Part shown: piece by piece, positions 35,476 through 46,239 of the stretch
Position numbering within the stretch: position 1 is the first letter of the stretch
Layout of the letters: each line of letters opens with the position of its first letter
NCBI GenBank assembly: GCA_030374805.1
Contig: JARGSG010000066.1
Coordinates: 1 to 64,000, forward strand
Direction: 5' to 3'
Origin: Gracilaria gracilis
Lineage: Eukaryota > Rhodophyta > Florideophyceae > Gracilariales > Gracilariaceae
Length of the DNA stretch: 64,000 nt
The notes under the pieces: generated by a model
The model's input: the letters and a program-made list of their open reading frames with translations, nothing else
The model's database searches: none
What the model was told of the DNA's origin: nothing
Position numbers and translations under genes: made by a program

Positions 35476-37230
35476 ATGGACAGCAGAGGCGTGGAGAAAA
35501 GGCAAATGAGACGCTCTCGAAAGCCGAGGAAAGGCCGAGGGAGAATGGCACCGTCGCTTCGAAGCGGGAGGAGAATGGGAGACACGGAAGCTGATTTGGC
35601 GGGGAGCGCTGCTATGATTCCGACAGCGGTGACCCCGAAGCCTGCACCGAGCGATGAGGTCCCGTTGCTCGTAGCGGGAGCGGAAGGGAACAAAGCGCCG
35701 ATTGGAAAAGGTGAAGTGGCCCAAATCGAAGCCGGGGGAACATCGGAGTATAGGAGAGAAATGCACGGGCATGCTCTGCAGGGACAACAGGGTGAAGATG
35801 TAGTAGCTATTTGGCGGGTGACTGTAACTCGTGGAATTGATGCCCCGTATCCATATCCGTTCAAGTGGACCGATGAAGATTCTATTCCGAAAACGTTGAA
35901 TGACATGAACAAGCCCGATATTTTTGCGTGGGATATGAACTTCATGACCACAGCTGGTGACCTCCTAGCGAGCGAACCCTTACCCATCCCTGTTGGGAAA
36001 CGGGTGCGAGTGAAAGAAGCCAAAAGTCCTTCAAATTCCCGGAGGAAAATGTTGCCGACGAAAGTGGCTCAGGTTAAAACATCATCCGCTGCCAAACCAC
36101 GCAGCAAAGAAGTGCAGTTGGATGAAGTGAGGACACCATCAAACGTTCGTGGTAGTGGGAAGCTGGCGAACGCTGTCAAGTTGACCACTACGCCGGAGAG
36201 TGCTGTCTCTGCATTGCAGAAACGAACCGTTACAAACGGTCAGGCAGCCACATCGAAGAATAGCACTGCGGAAGTCATACTCATGGCTGGAAGTCGTAGT
36301 GGCGTGGTGATGGAGGTGGTAGATTTGGAAGCGGAGGAAGACGATGAAGTGGTTATAGTGAAGGAAAGCCTAGGCAGTAACGTGAATGAACTGTTCGACG
36401 AAGGTGATGTTATTCCTCCTGATGATATGGATACAAGTTTGGCGAGTTTAGAGTTTAACTTGGACCACTACGAGTACGTGTCTGTGGAAGTGAACATGGG
36501 TCTCATTCGAGTTCTGGAGATGACTGTGAGAGGGTTGTTCCGGGAACACGTTGAAGCTCTGAAGGGGGAGATAAGAAGAGAGGGCTTCCTCCAAGCACTT
36601 GGCACCATGAGCGTAGCTGCTCTGCAGCAGGAAACCCTTGAAGGGAACATAGTGGAAAATAATCGCTTGATAACGGAAAGCGTCTTGATTGATGGAGCTC
36701 ATCGTCATATTGCACTCAAGGAGCTCTGTGCGTCCATGCCCAATATCAGGCAACTATGTACCGGCATTTCGGTGTCGTTGTGGAACAGGAAAGATGGGCA
36801 GCAGATGAACACGAGGGAAATTCTGAGCTTGGGCAATGCGCTAAACGATGGTTTGAAGCAAGCTAGACTTATGAATTTCGCCGAAAAGGTTCACTCTATT
36901 GTCTTCTTTATAAGGGTCATGGTGAAAGAGGATAACAAGGACTTGAACAGAATGACGAGGGCATCTGTAGCAGGGGCATTGAGCGTGTGTGGTATCATTG
37001 GCCAGTACAATATCAAGCATTTAGCGAGATTCGCCGAAATGGGCTTGAAGGTGGCCAGAAGGTCCGGATTGCTCAACCATTTGGAACAGATTTGTGGCGA
37101 GTACCATAAGATTAGCATATCATATATCTCGAGCGATGAATTCTTTAATATGGATGAGCCGAGCCTACCACATACTTCACGCTCGATGCTCTCGTTGCGT
37201 ACTTTTCAAGGAGAAGGGAGTCCAAAATGA
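35476..37230 (+). CDS. ParB-like element protein, 584 residues
   Basis: One open frame from ATG 35476. The N-terminus is very basic (RRSRKPRKGRGR), followed near residue 96 by a block shared with copy A (MHGHALQGQQGEDVVAIWR, DAPYPYPFKW). A long linker includes acidic residues (EAEEDDEVVIV). Residues about 380-480 contain IDGAHR at 405-410, in the setting SVLIDGAHRHIALKEL, then VSLWNRKDGQQMN. The D-G-x-H-R box followed by a helix and a beta strand resembles box I of the ParB/sulfiredoxin superfamily (CTPase/nuclease clamp proteins). That relation is tentative because the rest of the domain is not diagnostic. The stop codon overlaps the ATG of the dioxygenase gene (ATGA), so the two may be one locus. 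The frame looks whole. Confidence 0.6.
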   Translation: MDSRGVEKRQMRRSRKPRKGRGRMAPSLRSGRRMGDTEADLAGSAAMIPTAVTPKPAPSDEVPLLVAGAEGNKAPIGKGEVAQIEAGGTSEYRREMHGHALQGQQGEDVVAIWRVTVTRGIDAPYPYPFKWTDEDSIPKTLNDMNKPDIFAWDMNFMTTAGDLLASEPLPIPVGKRVRVKEAKSPSNSRRKMLPTKVAQVKTSSAAKPRSKEVQLDEVRTPSNVRGSGKLANAVKLTTTPESAVSALQKRTVTNGQAATSKNSTAEVILMAGSRSGVVMEVVDLEAEEDDEVVIVKESLGSNVNELFDEGDVIPPDDMDTSLASLEFNLDHYEYVSVEVNMGLIRVLEMTVRGLFREHVEALKGEIRREGFLQALGTMSVAALQQETLEGNIVENNRLITESVLIDGAHRHIALKELCASMPNIRQLCTGISVSLWNRKDGQQMNTREILSLGNALNDGLKQARLMNFAEKVHSIVFFIRVMVKEDNKDLNRMTRASVAGALSVCGIIGQYNIKHLARFAEMGLKVARRSGLLNHLEQICGEYHKISISYISSDEFFNMDEPSLPHTSRSMLSLRTFQGEGSPK

Positions 37231-39155
37231 AGGGTCGATTCGAAGACATAAGGAAATACTTCTTCATCTGTTGCAAGAGACTTCACTCTGTGGCGATGGA
37301 TTTGGCGAAAAGGGAACAAGTCACGTTGGAGGAAGCATACAAGCGTGAGGTGCAAGTGACGAAGTTCGATTTGCGCACTGTTCGCGAGTACCTCGCAACA
37401 CAAGCAGCTCGCCTTGAAATGGCCACAACCGAGAGTCGATGGGAAGGGAAGATATCGAGGAGGGTATGGATTGCCCGTGATAAGCTTACCAAAAGCTTAG
37501 GAGTCGATATGTTTCCAACTCTCACGGATAATGCAGCCGCCACGGAAGCGCAGCGGGTGCAGAGAGATGAGCCTACGAACACGATTATGGGTACACGTTC
37601 GAGGATTGGTGAGACTAAAGTCCCCTCAAGCAAGGAGGTGGAGGAAGAAGTTCAGGTGAGAAGGAGCTCGAAAAGAAGCCGCCGAAGAAAGAATGTAAGG
37701 AGAGATGTGAACCCAAGCCAGCGGAAGAAAGCAAGGACAGAAGAAGTTCAACTGGTTCCAGGGGATGTCATATCTCATTTGCGAGACCTTGACGCGAAAG
37801 CAGTTAGAAACTTCTTGCGAACGCATGACATCTCCTTCAGCACCGACTCAGATTCCGATGGAGGCATGAATGCGGTAACGTCGCCAGAACACACTGACCC
37901 ATTCGATGACACGGTTCCGGCAGTGTTGGCGCCAGGCCTGAATAAGGCGGAAGAAGTAGAATATGAGGGCGACGATTCGTGGTTGAAGTTGGTGAAAGCG
38001 GTACCGAACCAGTGGCCGACTGGAGGAGAAGGGAATGTGATTAAGTCCGTTTACCCTTGGATGGATGCAATCCATCTCCGAACGAAGCATCGACGACATT
38101 TGTTGGACGCGGAGGACTTTCAAGGTGTGCATCACGCAGTCTTTTGGCATACAGCATATCATGGAAACAAGCTCACGGACGAGACTATGCGAGGACTTGA
38201 GGTGGATGAGGAGACGTTGTGGGGGGAAGCAGTCCTGAACGACAGTCTGGCGTACGTTTACTTTGTGAAGAAGAAGGCCGAGCTACGAGACAGAGGATTC
38301 TGTGTTCTAGACGGGTTTGCGTCGGATGGGAAGTTGGTGGAGGTGACTGAAAGTTCGAGCGGATTTATTGATGGGGATGTTAGTGTGGAATTTCTGGACT
38401 TCTTTCGAAGGGACATCGAGGCTGCACCGGACCTAAGGATACCAGAGAACCGAATCACATGGATACCTATCATCAACGGAGACAATGGAAGGTACATGAG
38501 TACGAGGAGAGGTGTGGTGGACGAGATGGAGGCACACCCAGAGAGACATCTGCTCGTGAAGAAGAGAGCGTTTCTGGATGCCCGTCTGGGACAGATATGC
38601 GCTTCTTTGGGTTTAAAAGACAACACGCAGGTGAAAGAGAGAATGTATGCACCGAAGACTGGAGGGAGGATCTTATGCACAGGGGTGGGATGCGAGCGGC
38701 AGCAGTTGCATACAGATTTCCTGACTCTGAAGAACGAAGAGAAGCTGGAGGGGAAGAAGAATCCGGGATACTTTCTTATGGTTTCCGGAAGTGTCCCCTT
38801 TCCGATTTGGAGAGGCGAATGGTCTCATAATCATCACGCAGTGACTCCAAAGAAATTTGAAGGGTTGGCACGGGGTGTGGTGGTGAGAAAGTTCTTTGTC
38901 CCGCCGATGTCCATCTTTATCGGAAGAGGAGATGTGTTTCATGCAGGAGCGGCAAGTAAGGATAAAAGGTTTCCGGATACTCTGTTGTTCCGTTGCCATA
39001 CGTATATGGTGCCGGAAAAGTACAGCCTGCCGGATGCGGTACACCTAAATAAGCACTTCCGACCGGAGTTTAAAGAGGACGAGGACTTCTTGGATTTGAA
39101 GGAGAGAACGAACAAGTCGCGGGAAGTGGAGAAGAACGAGAGGACGACGACATAG
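37227..39155 (+). CDS. 2-oxoglutarate/Fe(II) dioxygenase-like element protein, 642 residues
   Basis: ATG 37227 overlaps the previous stop. Residues 1-240 are charged and helical, including a KRSRRRKNVRRD basic patch. Residues about 270-330 hold YPWMDAIHLRTKHRRHLL and VHHAVFWHTAYHGN, conserved in copy A. The C-terminal third has the metal-site pattern H495-x-D497 (QLHTDF), H572 (GDVFHAGAAS) and R589 (LFRCHTYMVPE), with PPMSIFIGRGD before the distal His. This is the double-stranded beta-helix signature of Fe(II)/2OG oxygenases. TET/JBP, AlkB-like and phytanoyl-type relatives cannot be told apart by eye. An acidic tail like that of copy A follows in another frame (to 39241), so one frame change lies near the end; the enzyme core is intact. 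Confidence 0.66.
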   Translation: MKGRFEDIRKYFFICCKRLHSVAMDLAKREQVTLEEAYKREVQVTKFDLRTVREYLATQAARLEMATTESRWEGKISRRVWIARDKLTKSLGVDMFPTLTDNAAATEAQRVQRDEPTNTIMGTRSRIGETKVPSSKEVEEEVQVRRSSKRSRRRKNVRRDVNPSQRKKARTEEVQLVPGDVISHLRDLDAKAVRNFLRTHDISFSTDSDSDGGMNAVTSPEHTDPFDDTVPAVLAPGLNKAEEVEYEGDDSWLKLVKAVPNQWPTGGEGNVIKSVYPWMDAIHLRTKHRRHLLDAEDFQGVHHAVFWHTAYHGNKLTDETMRGLEVDEETLWGEAVLNDSLAYVYFVKKKAELRDRGFCVLDGFASDGKLVEVTESSSGFIDGDVSVEFLDFFRRDIEAAPDLRIPENRITWIPIINGDNGRYMSTRRGVVDEMEAHPERHLLVKKRAFLDARLGQICASLGLKDNTQVKERMYAPKTGGRILCTGVGCERQQLHTDFLTLKNEEKLEGKKNPGYFLMVSGSVPFPIWRGEWSHNHHAVTPKKFEGLARGVVVRKFFVPPMSIFIGRGDVFHAGAASKDKRFPDTLLFRCHTYMVPEKYSLPDAVHLNKHFRPEFKEDEDFLDLKERTNKSREVEKNERTTT

Positions 39156-39551
39156 TGCTGGAAGAGGATGAAGATGACGAAGATGAGAACTATGAAGGGG
39201 AGGAGATTGAACAAACGATTGACAATGGGGAAGAAGACTGATTGATGATGTCAAGAAGCATATTGGAATTCTTTCTAACGCGTGTTGTTTGGATGTAGTC
39301 TATCTTGTGAACATGTTAGTAAATATGCTTTTTGTTGAATGTTAGTACAAACGTACATGTCTTTTATGCTGCACTACTGCTGCGGCATTTACCAAATCGA
39401 AATATCGATTTACCAAAGTGAGAAGGGTGCACCGCTGAGAGAGTGTTGGTACTAAATGGGAACACAATGTGTAATATAGGTCTCTGCTCTGTACCTTTAG
39501 CCACTCTTGTGTGCTAACGTTGATGTTTTATTCGGTTAGGTTATGATATGT

Positions 39552-40873
39552 CTAGTTAGATGGTAGTAGATGGCGAGTGGGTGGTCTGGGATGCTCTCCG
39601 ATAGTGCACATGTACCGCTTCATATTGATTCTAGGGGCGTGTTTCACGAGTCCTGAACACACAAGTACTACGATGAAAAGGGAGTTTGTGAGAAGAGGGG
39701 GGATACCTTTGTACCAGCCGAACGAAGCGGTCTTCATTGACTCGGAGAGTGTGTGCGCGAAGAACACTGGGACCACTCTGTGCAGGAAACGTCTGGTAGA
39801 AAGCAGGAAATCCTGAAGAAAAAGAGCTTTCCTCAACGTGTTTTGAACACAACGACAGTACAGATAGAGTCCTCCCCTTCGATTTCTTACCCCATACGAG
39901 AGCGGAAGTATATTGTTATAGGTGTGTTTTGTACAGAAAAAGATGGAGAATGTGTTCACGAGGATTGTGAACAAGCCGAAGAAGGAACCGCCTGGGAAGA
40001 ACGCAATACATGCCGTTTTGATGGATTCCAAGACATTGAGTGGAGAAGGACGGAGTCGATATATCATGGCGATTGACAAATTGAGTGGGAGAAGGCCACC
40101 GACACCTAAGCCCAAATACGTATTCCTCAACGCCGAAGCGGCGCTGGTCCTGTGTGACGGAGCCATTGGACCAAGAGCGAGTCTACCATACCTCGCGGCG
40201 TGGAGGGAGAAAGCCAAATCAAACAGAATAACGTGAAACCTAGTTTCCAGAATACTGTACAGCACGGTGAATCCCAGTTCCTGTTGGCGGGAGGAACGCT
40301 GGTATAGAAGCGAGTGGGTTATAAGAGCTTTTATAATCCCATACAGAGCTCCAATGGCGACCGAGAGTAACAGGGAAAATATAAAGCACACGATAACGAG
40401 AGCATGTTGAGGGGATTGTAAGAGTAGGACTGTGCCTCGGAGATGTAGTTCGATAGAACTGACAGAGTCCGAATGGTGTGAAGGAAGGGTGGATGAGCAA
40501 GGATCCGGTCATGGGATGGAGCTTCGTGAAGTATGTCATAGATGTGACGGTGGTCATCCAACAGTGCGGGGGATAAAGGGTCTTGGACACCTCGAACGGT
40601 TGCTTCTCCGGTGTCAAGGTCGTACTTCAATTGGAGGCTGTCGCTAAAGGTAACATATGTCTTGTGCGGAAAAGCGTCAAGAATGATGGGTGTGAGAGTG
40701 CTTCGGTTCTGTAGCTGTACATGCGAAACATTGTGGGTGTTTCGGAATACCATTGTGGAGTGCCTATCTCGTTCGTTGGCTGTAAAACTGAGAAGAAGTG
40801 AAGAAAGAAGGTAGAAAGCATGGGAGGTTTCTATTGATAGCAACATGCGGACTTTTTGCGTACGACGTTCCAT
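39552..40873 (-). pseudogene. Membrane-protein cargo of element B, family unknown
   Basis: The frame at 40331-40873 begins with a signal-like segment (HAFYLLSSLLLSFTANE) and reads SYSYNPLN before a frame change. It then continues at 39552-40391 with a strongly hydrophobic stretch (VCFIFSLLLSVAIGALYGII), a second hydrophobic part (FFGLFTILVNTFSIFF) and a third (LLTNSLFIVVLVCSGLV). One break. The gene faces the dioxygenase gene, in the slot where element A has the ketopantoate-reductase-like gene. Competing plus-strand frames (for example 39922-40236) cannot be excluded. I do not recognise the family; it may be captured cargo or the element's own gene. Confidence 0.4.
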
Positions 40874-41325
40874 AGACGGACTTAAATGTATGATATATTC
40901 TATGTTGGACTCTGTGAATAGGGGCGGAGTAAGGTTTTCATAAGAACGTTAGTGCGTGTGATACGATATTTATGAAGAGATGGAGTGAATGAACGAAATA
41001 CTGAGGAGGAAGGAAGACCCATTATATAATAATGGTAGTAAGAGTCGCGTCCATATAGTATTGGAATGTGCCATGTATGAGGGTGCTTACCAGACCATGG
41101 GCATTGGGGAGTAGGGTTATTCAGAAGTTGGGAAATGGGCTAGGAAATATGAAAAAAATTGCGACACAAAGGATAGAGAGATATGAGCGGTTCGGACGGT
41201 GTTACAGTGCGCAAAGGGTTCGCATTGTTACCAGTTGGCGCCCAGACGATCGACGATTCTCTCTTCCTCACGTTGCGTGAAATCTCGCGTTTTTATTTCC
41301 CAAGTTCTCTTGTACGACCACGACC

Positions 41326-42129
41326 ATGAGCGGAAACGGAACTCATTCCAACGTGAAGTGGCCATGGGAGTCAAACGAAGGGGGAAAGTCGCACAAGAAG
41401 TTGAGGAATGTGTTCGACGTGGAGGACATGAAGAACGAGCTGGACTGGTGGGCGACTGCGGTGTTGGGGTGTGCAGGTGCGATGGGGACTCGGGTTGGTG
41501 ATGATGTGGGTCGAATGATGAAGAAGGTGACAGGGTTTGTGGTGAGGGAAGTGAGGGGGATGAAAGCGGAACAGAAGAAGTTGATGGAACGCATGGAGAG
41601 GCTGGAAGAGAGCTTGAAGGAAGTGGAAGTGAAGAAGGGAAAGGAAGTGCGGGGTCAGGGAACGCCTGTGACTCCGGCGCCGAAGCGTGTGAACGCCATC
41701 GGGTTTCGAGGTTTTGTCGGAAGTGAGGAGGAGGATGCGAGGGACTTTGTACCAGCAACGGAGAGTGTTGGGGGCGATGGGGTGATGAAAGGAGGAAAAT
41801 GAAGGAAGAGAGGTCAAACGAGGAAGGTTGGGGAGAAGAGGCCGAAAGTGCCGAGAGATTTGGAGACGGAACTGGACGAAGTTCAACCGAAGGGGCCGAA
41901 GATCAAGAAAGAGAAAATGGAGAAGAGGAAAAAGACTCGGGTTGGGTTTAGGACTAATCCGAGGCCGGTGTGGAAGGGGAGCAGTGTGGTGGACTACGAG
42001 GAGAAGTGGAGCTGGAAGGATGTTGAGGAAGAGGAGGTGGAAGAAGAAGGAAATGACTGCCAAGGGTTTGGCACGCTGTCATTTGCAGATGGGGAGGTAG
42101 AGGAAGGAGATGTGGGTACTTTGCATTGA
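41326..42129 (+). pseudogene. Element gene E, small coiled-coil protein (copy B)
   Basis: It starts at ATG 41326 in a good context (acgaccATGa): MSGNGTHSNVKWPWESNEGG. A coiled coil follows (KKLMERMERLEESLKEVEVK), then GQGTPVTPAPKR, and after a frame change near 41800 a basic/acidic C-terminus (41848-42129: KKEKMEKRKKTRVGFRTNP, DVEEEEVEEEG). The same plan in element A argues for a real gene. Unknown family; it is the outermost gene at this end of the element. Confidence 0.5.
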
Positions 42130-44323
42130 TGTGGTTGGTAGAGTGGACATTGGGTGATTAGGGTAGTAAAGGAACGGGGAGGTGGATGTGTGCGAAGGCT
42201 GCTGGATGAATGTTGCACCAGCCAAGAATCAAAGGTGATAGTTTACATTCGATATTTGCATTTTTCATGCTAGTAGAAAACATTCAAGTGTCCTTGACAG
42301 CTATTAGCTGCAAAGTCTAGTGAGAGAAACATTCACTAGGTGGATGACAACTAGCAATATGCAACGTTTTCATTATGTATCCGACTAATGTAGTATTTGA
42401 TGAATACACGAAAGTGTGGTATTCAAAAAAAATTTTCTTTTGCCTTGCACATAGCGTTCCATGCAAATTTTGCAAAACTTCTACACAATGAATGTGCAAA
42501 CTGGCTTTCTAGCCCCCTGTAATAGCATTCCTAGAACACAGATGCTCCCCGCTGCCTTAGATGCTCTGCAAATGCCGTCCACACTCGCGTCTCTCGGAGT
42601 CGCTGTCTTCAACGCTTTCCCTTCGTGAAAAGTCGCACACGAATAGGCACACTTCCCTTTGTGGCTGCCGTCGCTCTTCGCACCACATCCGTTGCTGACT
42701 CTCCCCACCGCCATTGCTACTGCTACTAACACTCGGCAGCTCACAATACTTCTCCGGGCAGCACCCATATCGTCGCTGCCACCGCTGCCGATTATACTCT
42801 CCGCCATTGGCAAAAGAGCAACCACAATCTTCCTCCTCACCGTCACCGCTGATGCCTCCTGCACAACACTATTCTGGCCTCTCTCGGCACTCCGCTTTTT
42901 TTACTTGTTTCGTTTGGACTGTGTGCCATACACCGCTACCTCTGCCGCCGCTAATTGCAGGACACCATCTACAGGCCTTTCTACGAGCCTTCAACACTGC
43001 AGCCACCACCGCCGCTGCGGGCTGTTCTGACAAGGCGCACCTACACTCCCCCACAGATCCGTTTCTACTTTATTGGTTGGTACCGGTTTCTATGCTTTAC
43101 GCCGCTGCCGCCGCCGATACTTATGTCTGCCACAGCTGCCATTGGCCAAACTTTCCGACCTCGTTTGTGCCGCTGCTGCCACCATTTCGTCTGGCATAGA
43201 CCTACCCGCCACGGTTACCTCCTCCGCCTTTTCCATTTTGACCATCGAAGCCTCCCTGTTCTGCGCCACCGAGTATTGTGCAGCACCACCCAGGATTATC
43301 CCTCCGCCGCACCTGCCTCTAGCAATACCCGCCTCTGACACTTCCGCCGCCATCTCACCTTGCACAGAGCCAACCTCCGTCTTCGCCCCAAACTGTCGTT
43401 CCTGCTGCTGCCGTCGTCGCAGTCAATTCGTCGTACGCGTTGAAGCGGTGCCGTGCCACGCCCCCGTAACGCAGCCACTCTTGTAGAGCAAACCCCAAAG
43501 AGGGTATGTATCCACCAGGGTGTCCGAATTTTGCTCCCATAAAAGAGCGAACTCAGAAGTAGAGCCCTCTGCCCGTGCGCGTGCCGCGTGGCAGCCGGGT
43601 GTAAACCGGAGACGGTGCTGGAATAACCTGCAGAGCTAAAGAAGAGCGTGGGCCTAGAGAGGAATAACCGACGGCGGATCAAGAGAGAACGAGTCTAGAA
43701 GTGGAGCGAACGGTGCCGTAAGACGGTGTAATGCTCCTACGGAGAACCACACGAGCGAAGCTAAGGCCCGTCTTCGGGATGAATACCACGTACTTCAGGA
43801 AGAAGATACGACTCAGGTGAGTTTTACTTACTGGCTCCAGGGAGAGATCGCCCGAGCATATATACTATCTACTGTATCTAGGGCTGCGCACTCCCACGAG
43901 GGCTATACACGTGGACAACCCAGTGTCAGGGTGCCAAGGTATCTACCCAGCGGGTGTGACGCCTAATATTTGGACAAATATGCCAAGGCCCTGCTGTACA
44001 CCTATTTCATAGGTTCCATCCCAGATTCACCTAACAAGGTACGTTCCCAACAATATATCCAATTTCACCCGAAACAGGGTCCATATTCATAGTCTGACAC
44101 GTCAAGGCTCAATGGATGGAGCTCCATTATGAAAAACTTCACTGTGCCGACATCGGATTGCCATTGTTCCACAACTCTGGCCCCAACAACCACCGACCTT
44201 GGCCAAGACGCTCACAGTGATGACATGACGTTGGGCCACGGTTAGCATTTTGTGCAGGAATGGATACGAAATGCGAAATGGATAAAGCTGTTGTCAAAGC
44301 CGAGTTTACTAAACTGTCACGCG
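42130..44323. other. Spacer with a GCC-rich degenerate tract
   Basis: 42130-42480 should contain the right end of element B, but no terminal repeat was recognised. 42481-43490 is rich in GCC/CGC triplets and gives several Ala/Gly-rich minus-strand frames (42481-42864 ends KPVCTFIV; 43090-43365) without a start or family I can support; it may be a decayed gene. 43490-44320 shows nothing clear. Confidence 0.45.
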
Positions 44324-45602
44324 TCAATGCAAAGCTTTCCATAGGCCAAAAGAGTCACGGTCTGGATAGTTCGTGTATGAAGTCGCCATGGAACATAAGT
44401 CTACGTCAAGGCGGCGCTTCTTGCTTTCACGGTACAATTGTTGTGCGTTACGACGTCTATCAACAATTTCAGACCCAATAGAATAAAGTCGAGTCCTATA
44501 CTTTCTGTAGAACTCACCATCCTCGGCCCGTAAGGGACGCCATTTGGCATGCATATTAGTAAGCGCAACACCAAAATGGAAGAGAAAATCATAGGTCTCT
44601 TCCTTCCATCGATATTTTGACGAGACCACGGCCCACAGAGAACAGCAGCGTCCAAAGTAGTTCTGAGCGATAATTCTATCACTTGATACGTCCTTGTTGT
44701 CCTGCCGCTCTTGAGTTGTTAGCATGCCATTTCGCGGCTTCTTTTTTGGATGAATTACGGGCAGCATTTCTAAAGCCCCTTGATAACCTTTGTCCAGTAT
44801 TAACGCCCAGCTCTCGGGATACTTTTCAATATGCAGTACGTCATCCAAAATAGTACTCTCATCCTCCGTCTTACGTAGTGATCCCTGATGATACTGCAAA
44901 TTGCGCACTAACAAATGTATATCAACATTTGACCCTGGCACGTGTGCAGTACAGTCTTTAGCAAGACCATTCGGTAAAACGCTTACTTCAACTTTGAACC
45001 CATAGAGCTTGTGTTTCTCACTATAATATAGCTTTGGTTCTTGTAGATTTTCAGATGACCGTTTCGTTTGTTGGAAAGTGACATCGGTAGCGTACAATGC
45101 CTACAGATATTTTCCAAACTGTTTTTCCTTTTCATTGATGTGCTCGATAGTGTATTTCTCAGCGAGGTCTTTCACAAATCGTTTGTATGCATACTTAGCT
45201 ACAATTTGGACGAACGAAACAACTATTTTCTCAAACGTTGGGCCTTTGATTCCAGACATATTGCCCATATAGTTCCATTGACCGGCGTGCTTCAATACAG
45301 ATAATACCTTTTGCACCATATTTGCATCTTTATCCGCGTCCAACGTTCCATTTTGTATTGATGTGCCCCACCAGAAAGCCAAACAGTTTTTCAAACTCAA
45401 CGCTAGAGAAGTTTTTAATGCTAAGAATGCTGGCATTTTCTTCATTTTTATAGAAGGAATCGAATACCGGAGAAGTAGAATCCGGTTCCTTATCGGTGCC
45501 ATCATCGGGTGCAGAATATTTTGATATATCTGCAGCGCGCTCTGCTGCTGTGTCGGCTAGCATACGCAGTGCGGCTGTAGTTTCGTCCCTGGATAGAGCC
45601 AT
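44324..45602 (-). pseudogene. PIF/Harbinger-type DDE transposase, degraded
   Basis: From about 45602 (MALSRDETTAALRML) through 45101-45505 (GNMSGIKGPTFEKIVVSFVQ) to the DDE core at 44324-45097. The core shows YATDVTF (first Asp), YYSEKHKLYGFKVEVSVLPN, VPGSNVDIHL, LILDKGYQGA (second Asp), then RIIAQNYFGRC and FGVALTNMHAKWRPLRAED. In active relatives the third acidic residue sits where this copy has Gln (A-Q-N), so the catalytic triad looks broken. Two frame or stop breaks separate the pieces. Terminal repeats were not identified. No companion Myb-like gene was seen. Confidence 0.8.
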
Positions 45603-46239
45603 AATTTTGTGGGGTGAATTTTGTGTCTGAATGGGGATGAACACTATCCAGAAGAAGGATCAATTGTTTTTGGAAACTCGTGAGTCTTTGCGAGAGTGAA
45701 ACGTGGTTGAGCATTTACTGTATTGGCGCCATTTTTTCGAATAGTTGCTTCGTCTGAATTTAGATTACTTGATTTCATGTTTACGTAAATTAGTTCAATA
45801 TTTTCTGGAATATTCTGTTTTCTTGCAAGACACCACCCTTTCTTCCAATACAGTATCTCCCAACAACTCGGTAGAAAGCGGGGAACTGAAGGAAAGCTCT
45901 ATTGTACACTCCACAACATTTCTATATCTCAGAGTAGGAATTCGTCTTTAATGTATTACACTTTACAGTTTTTGGCTCAAGTATCAATGAGATCAACGGC
46001 TTAGTACGCCAGCAATGCTGCGTGCTAAGCTGAGCCTTTGGCAGCAAAGCAAGTTCTCAAGAGACGAATAACATCAAACGAAGTTTCTTTATATCAGCGA
46101 AACTTTATACCATCAAAAGCATTTAAACCAAAAATCGGGCTCTTCTACAGTCCAATTTAAAAGTAAAGATCACTCTAATACTTTCGTTACATTGTACTCG
46201 ATCCGTGTAGTCACTTCTCCTTTCACCTTGAAGCCCAAA

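Larger units (their letters stand above)
25385..42129. mobile_element. Giant Plavaka-type DNA transposon B with modification genes (degraded)
   Basis: Gene order from left: Plavaka-type transposase (plus), gene D (minus), MTase-SET (minus), ParB-like and dioxygenase-like genes (plus), membrane cargo (minus), coiled-coil gene E (plus). All shared modules are homologous to element A in mirror order, which shows the block is a unit rather than a chance cluster. The given limits are the outermost recognised genes; terminal repeats were not found, so the true element is larger than 16.7 kb. Breaks in the transposase, gene D and MTase-SET show it is inactive; the ParB-like and dioxygenase-like frames are nearly whole. 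Confidence 0.72.

Noticed and set aside
39922-40236. Plus-strand 104-residue frame opposite the membrane cargo
   Set aside because: It could be coding, but the longer minus-strand frames with signal and membrane segments are better supported.
9851-42129. Possibility that elements A and B are virus-derived or Polinton-like
   Set aside because: No capsid, packaging ATPase, protein-primed polymerase, protease or integrase was seen, and B has a DNA-transposon transposase instead.
42481-43490. Ala/Gly-rich frames on both strands as a gene
   Set aside because: No ATG start, no domain and no match to other parts; triplet-rich composition alone opens frames on several strands.
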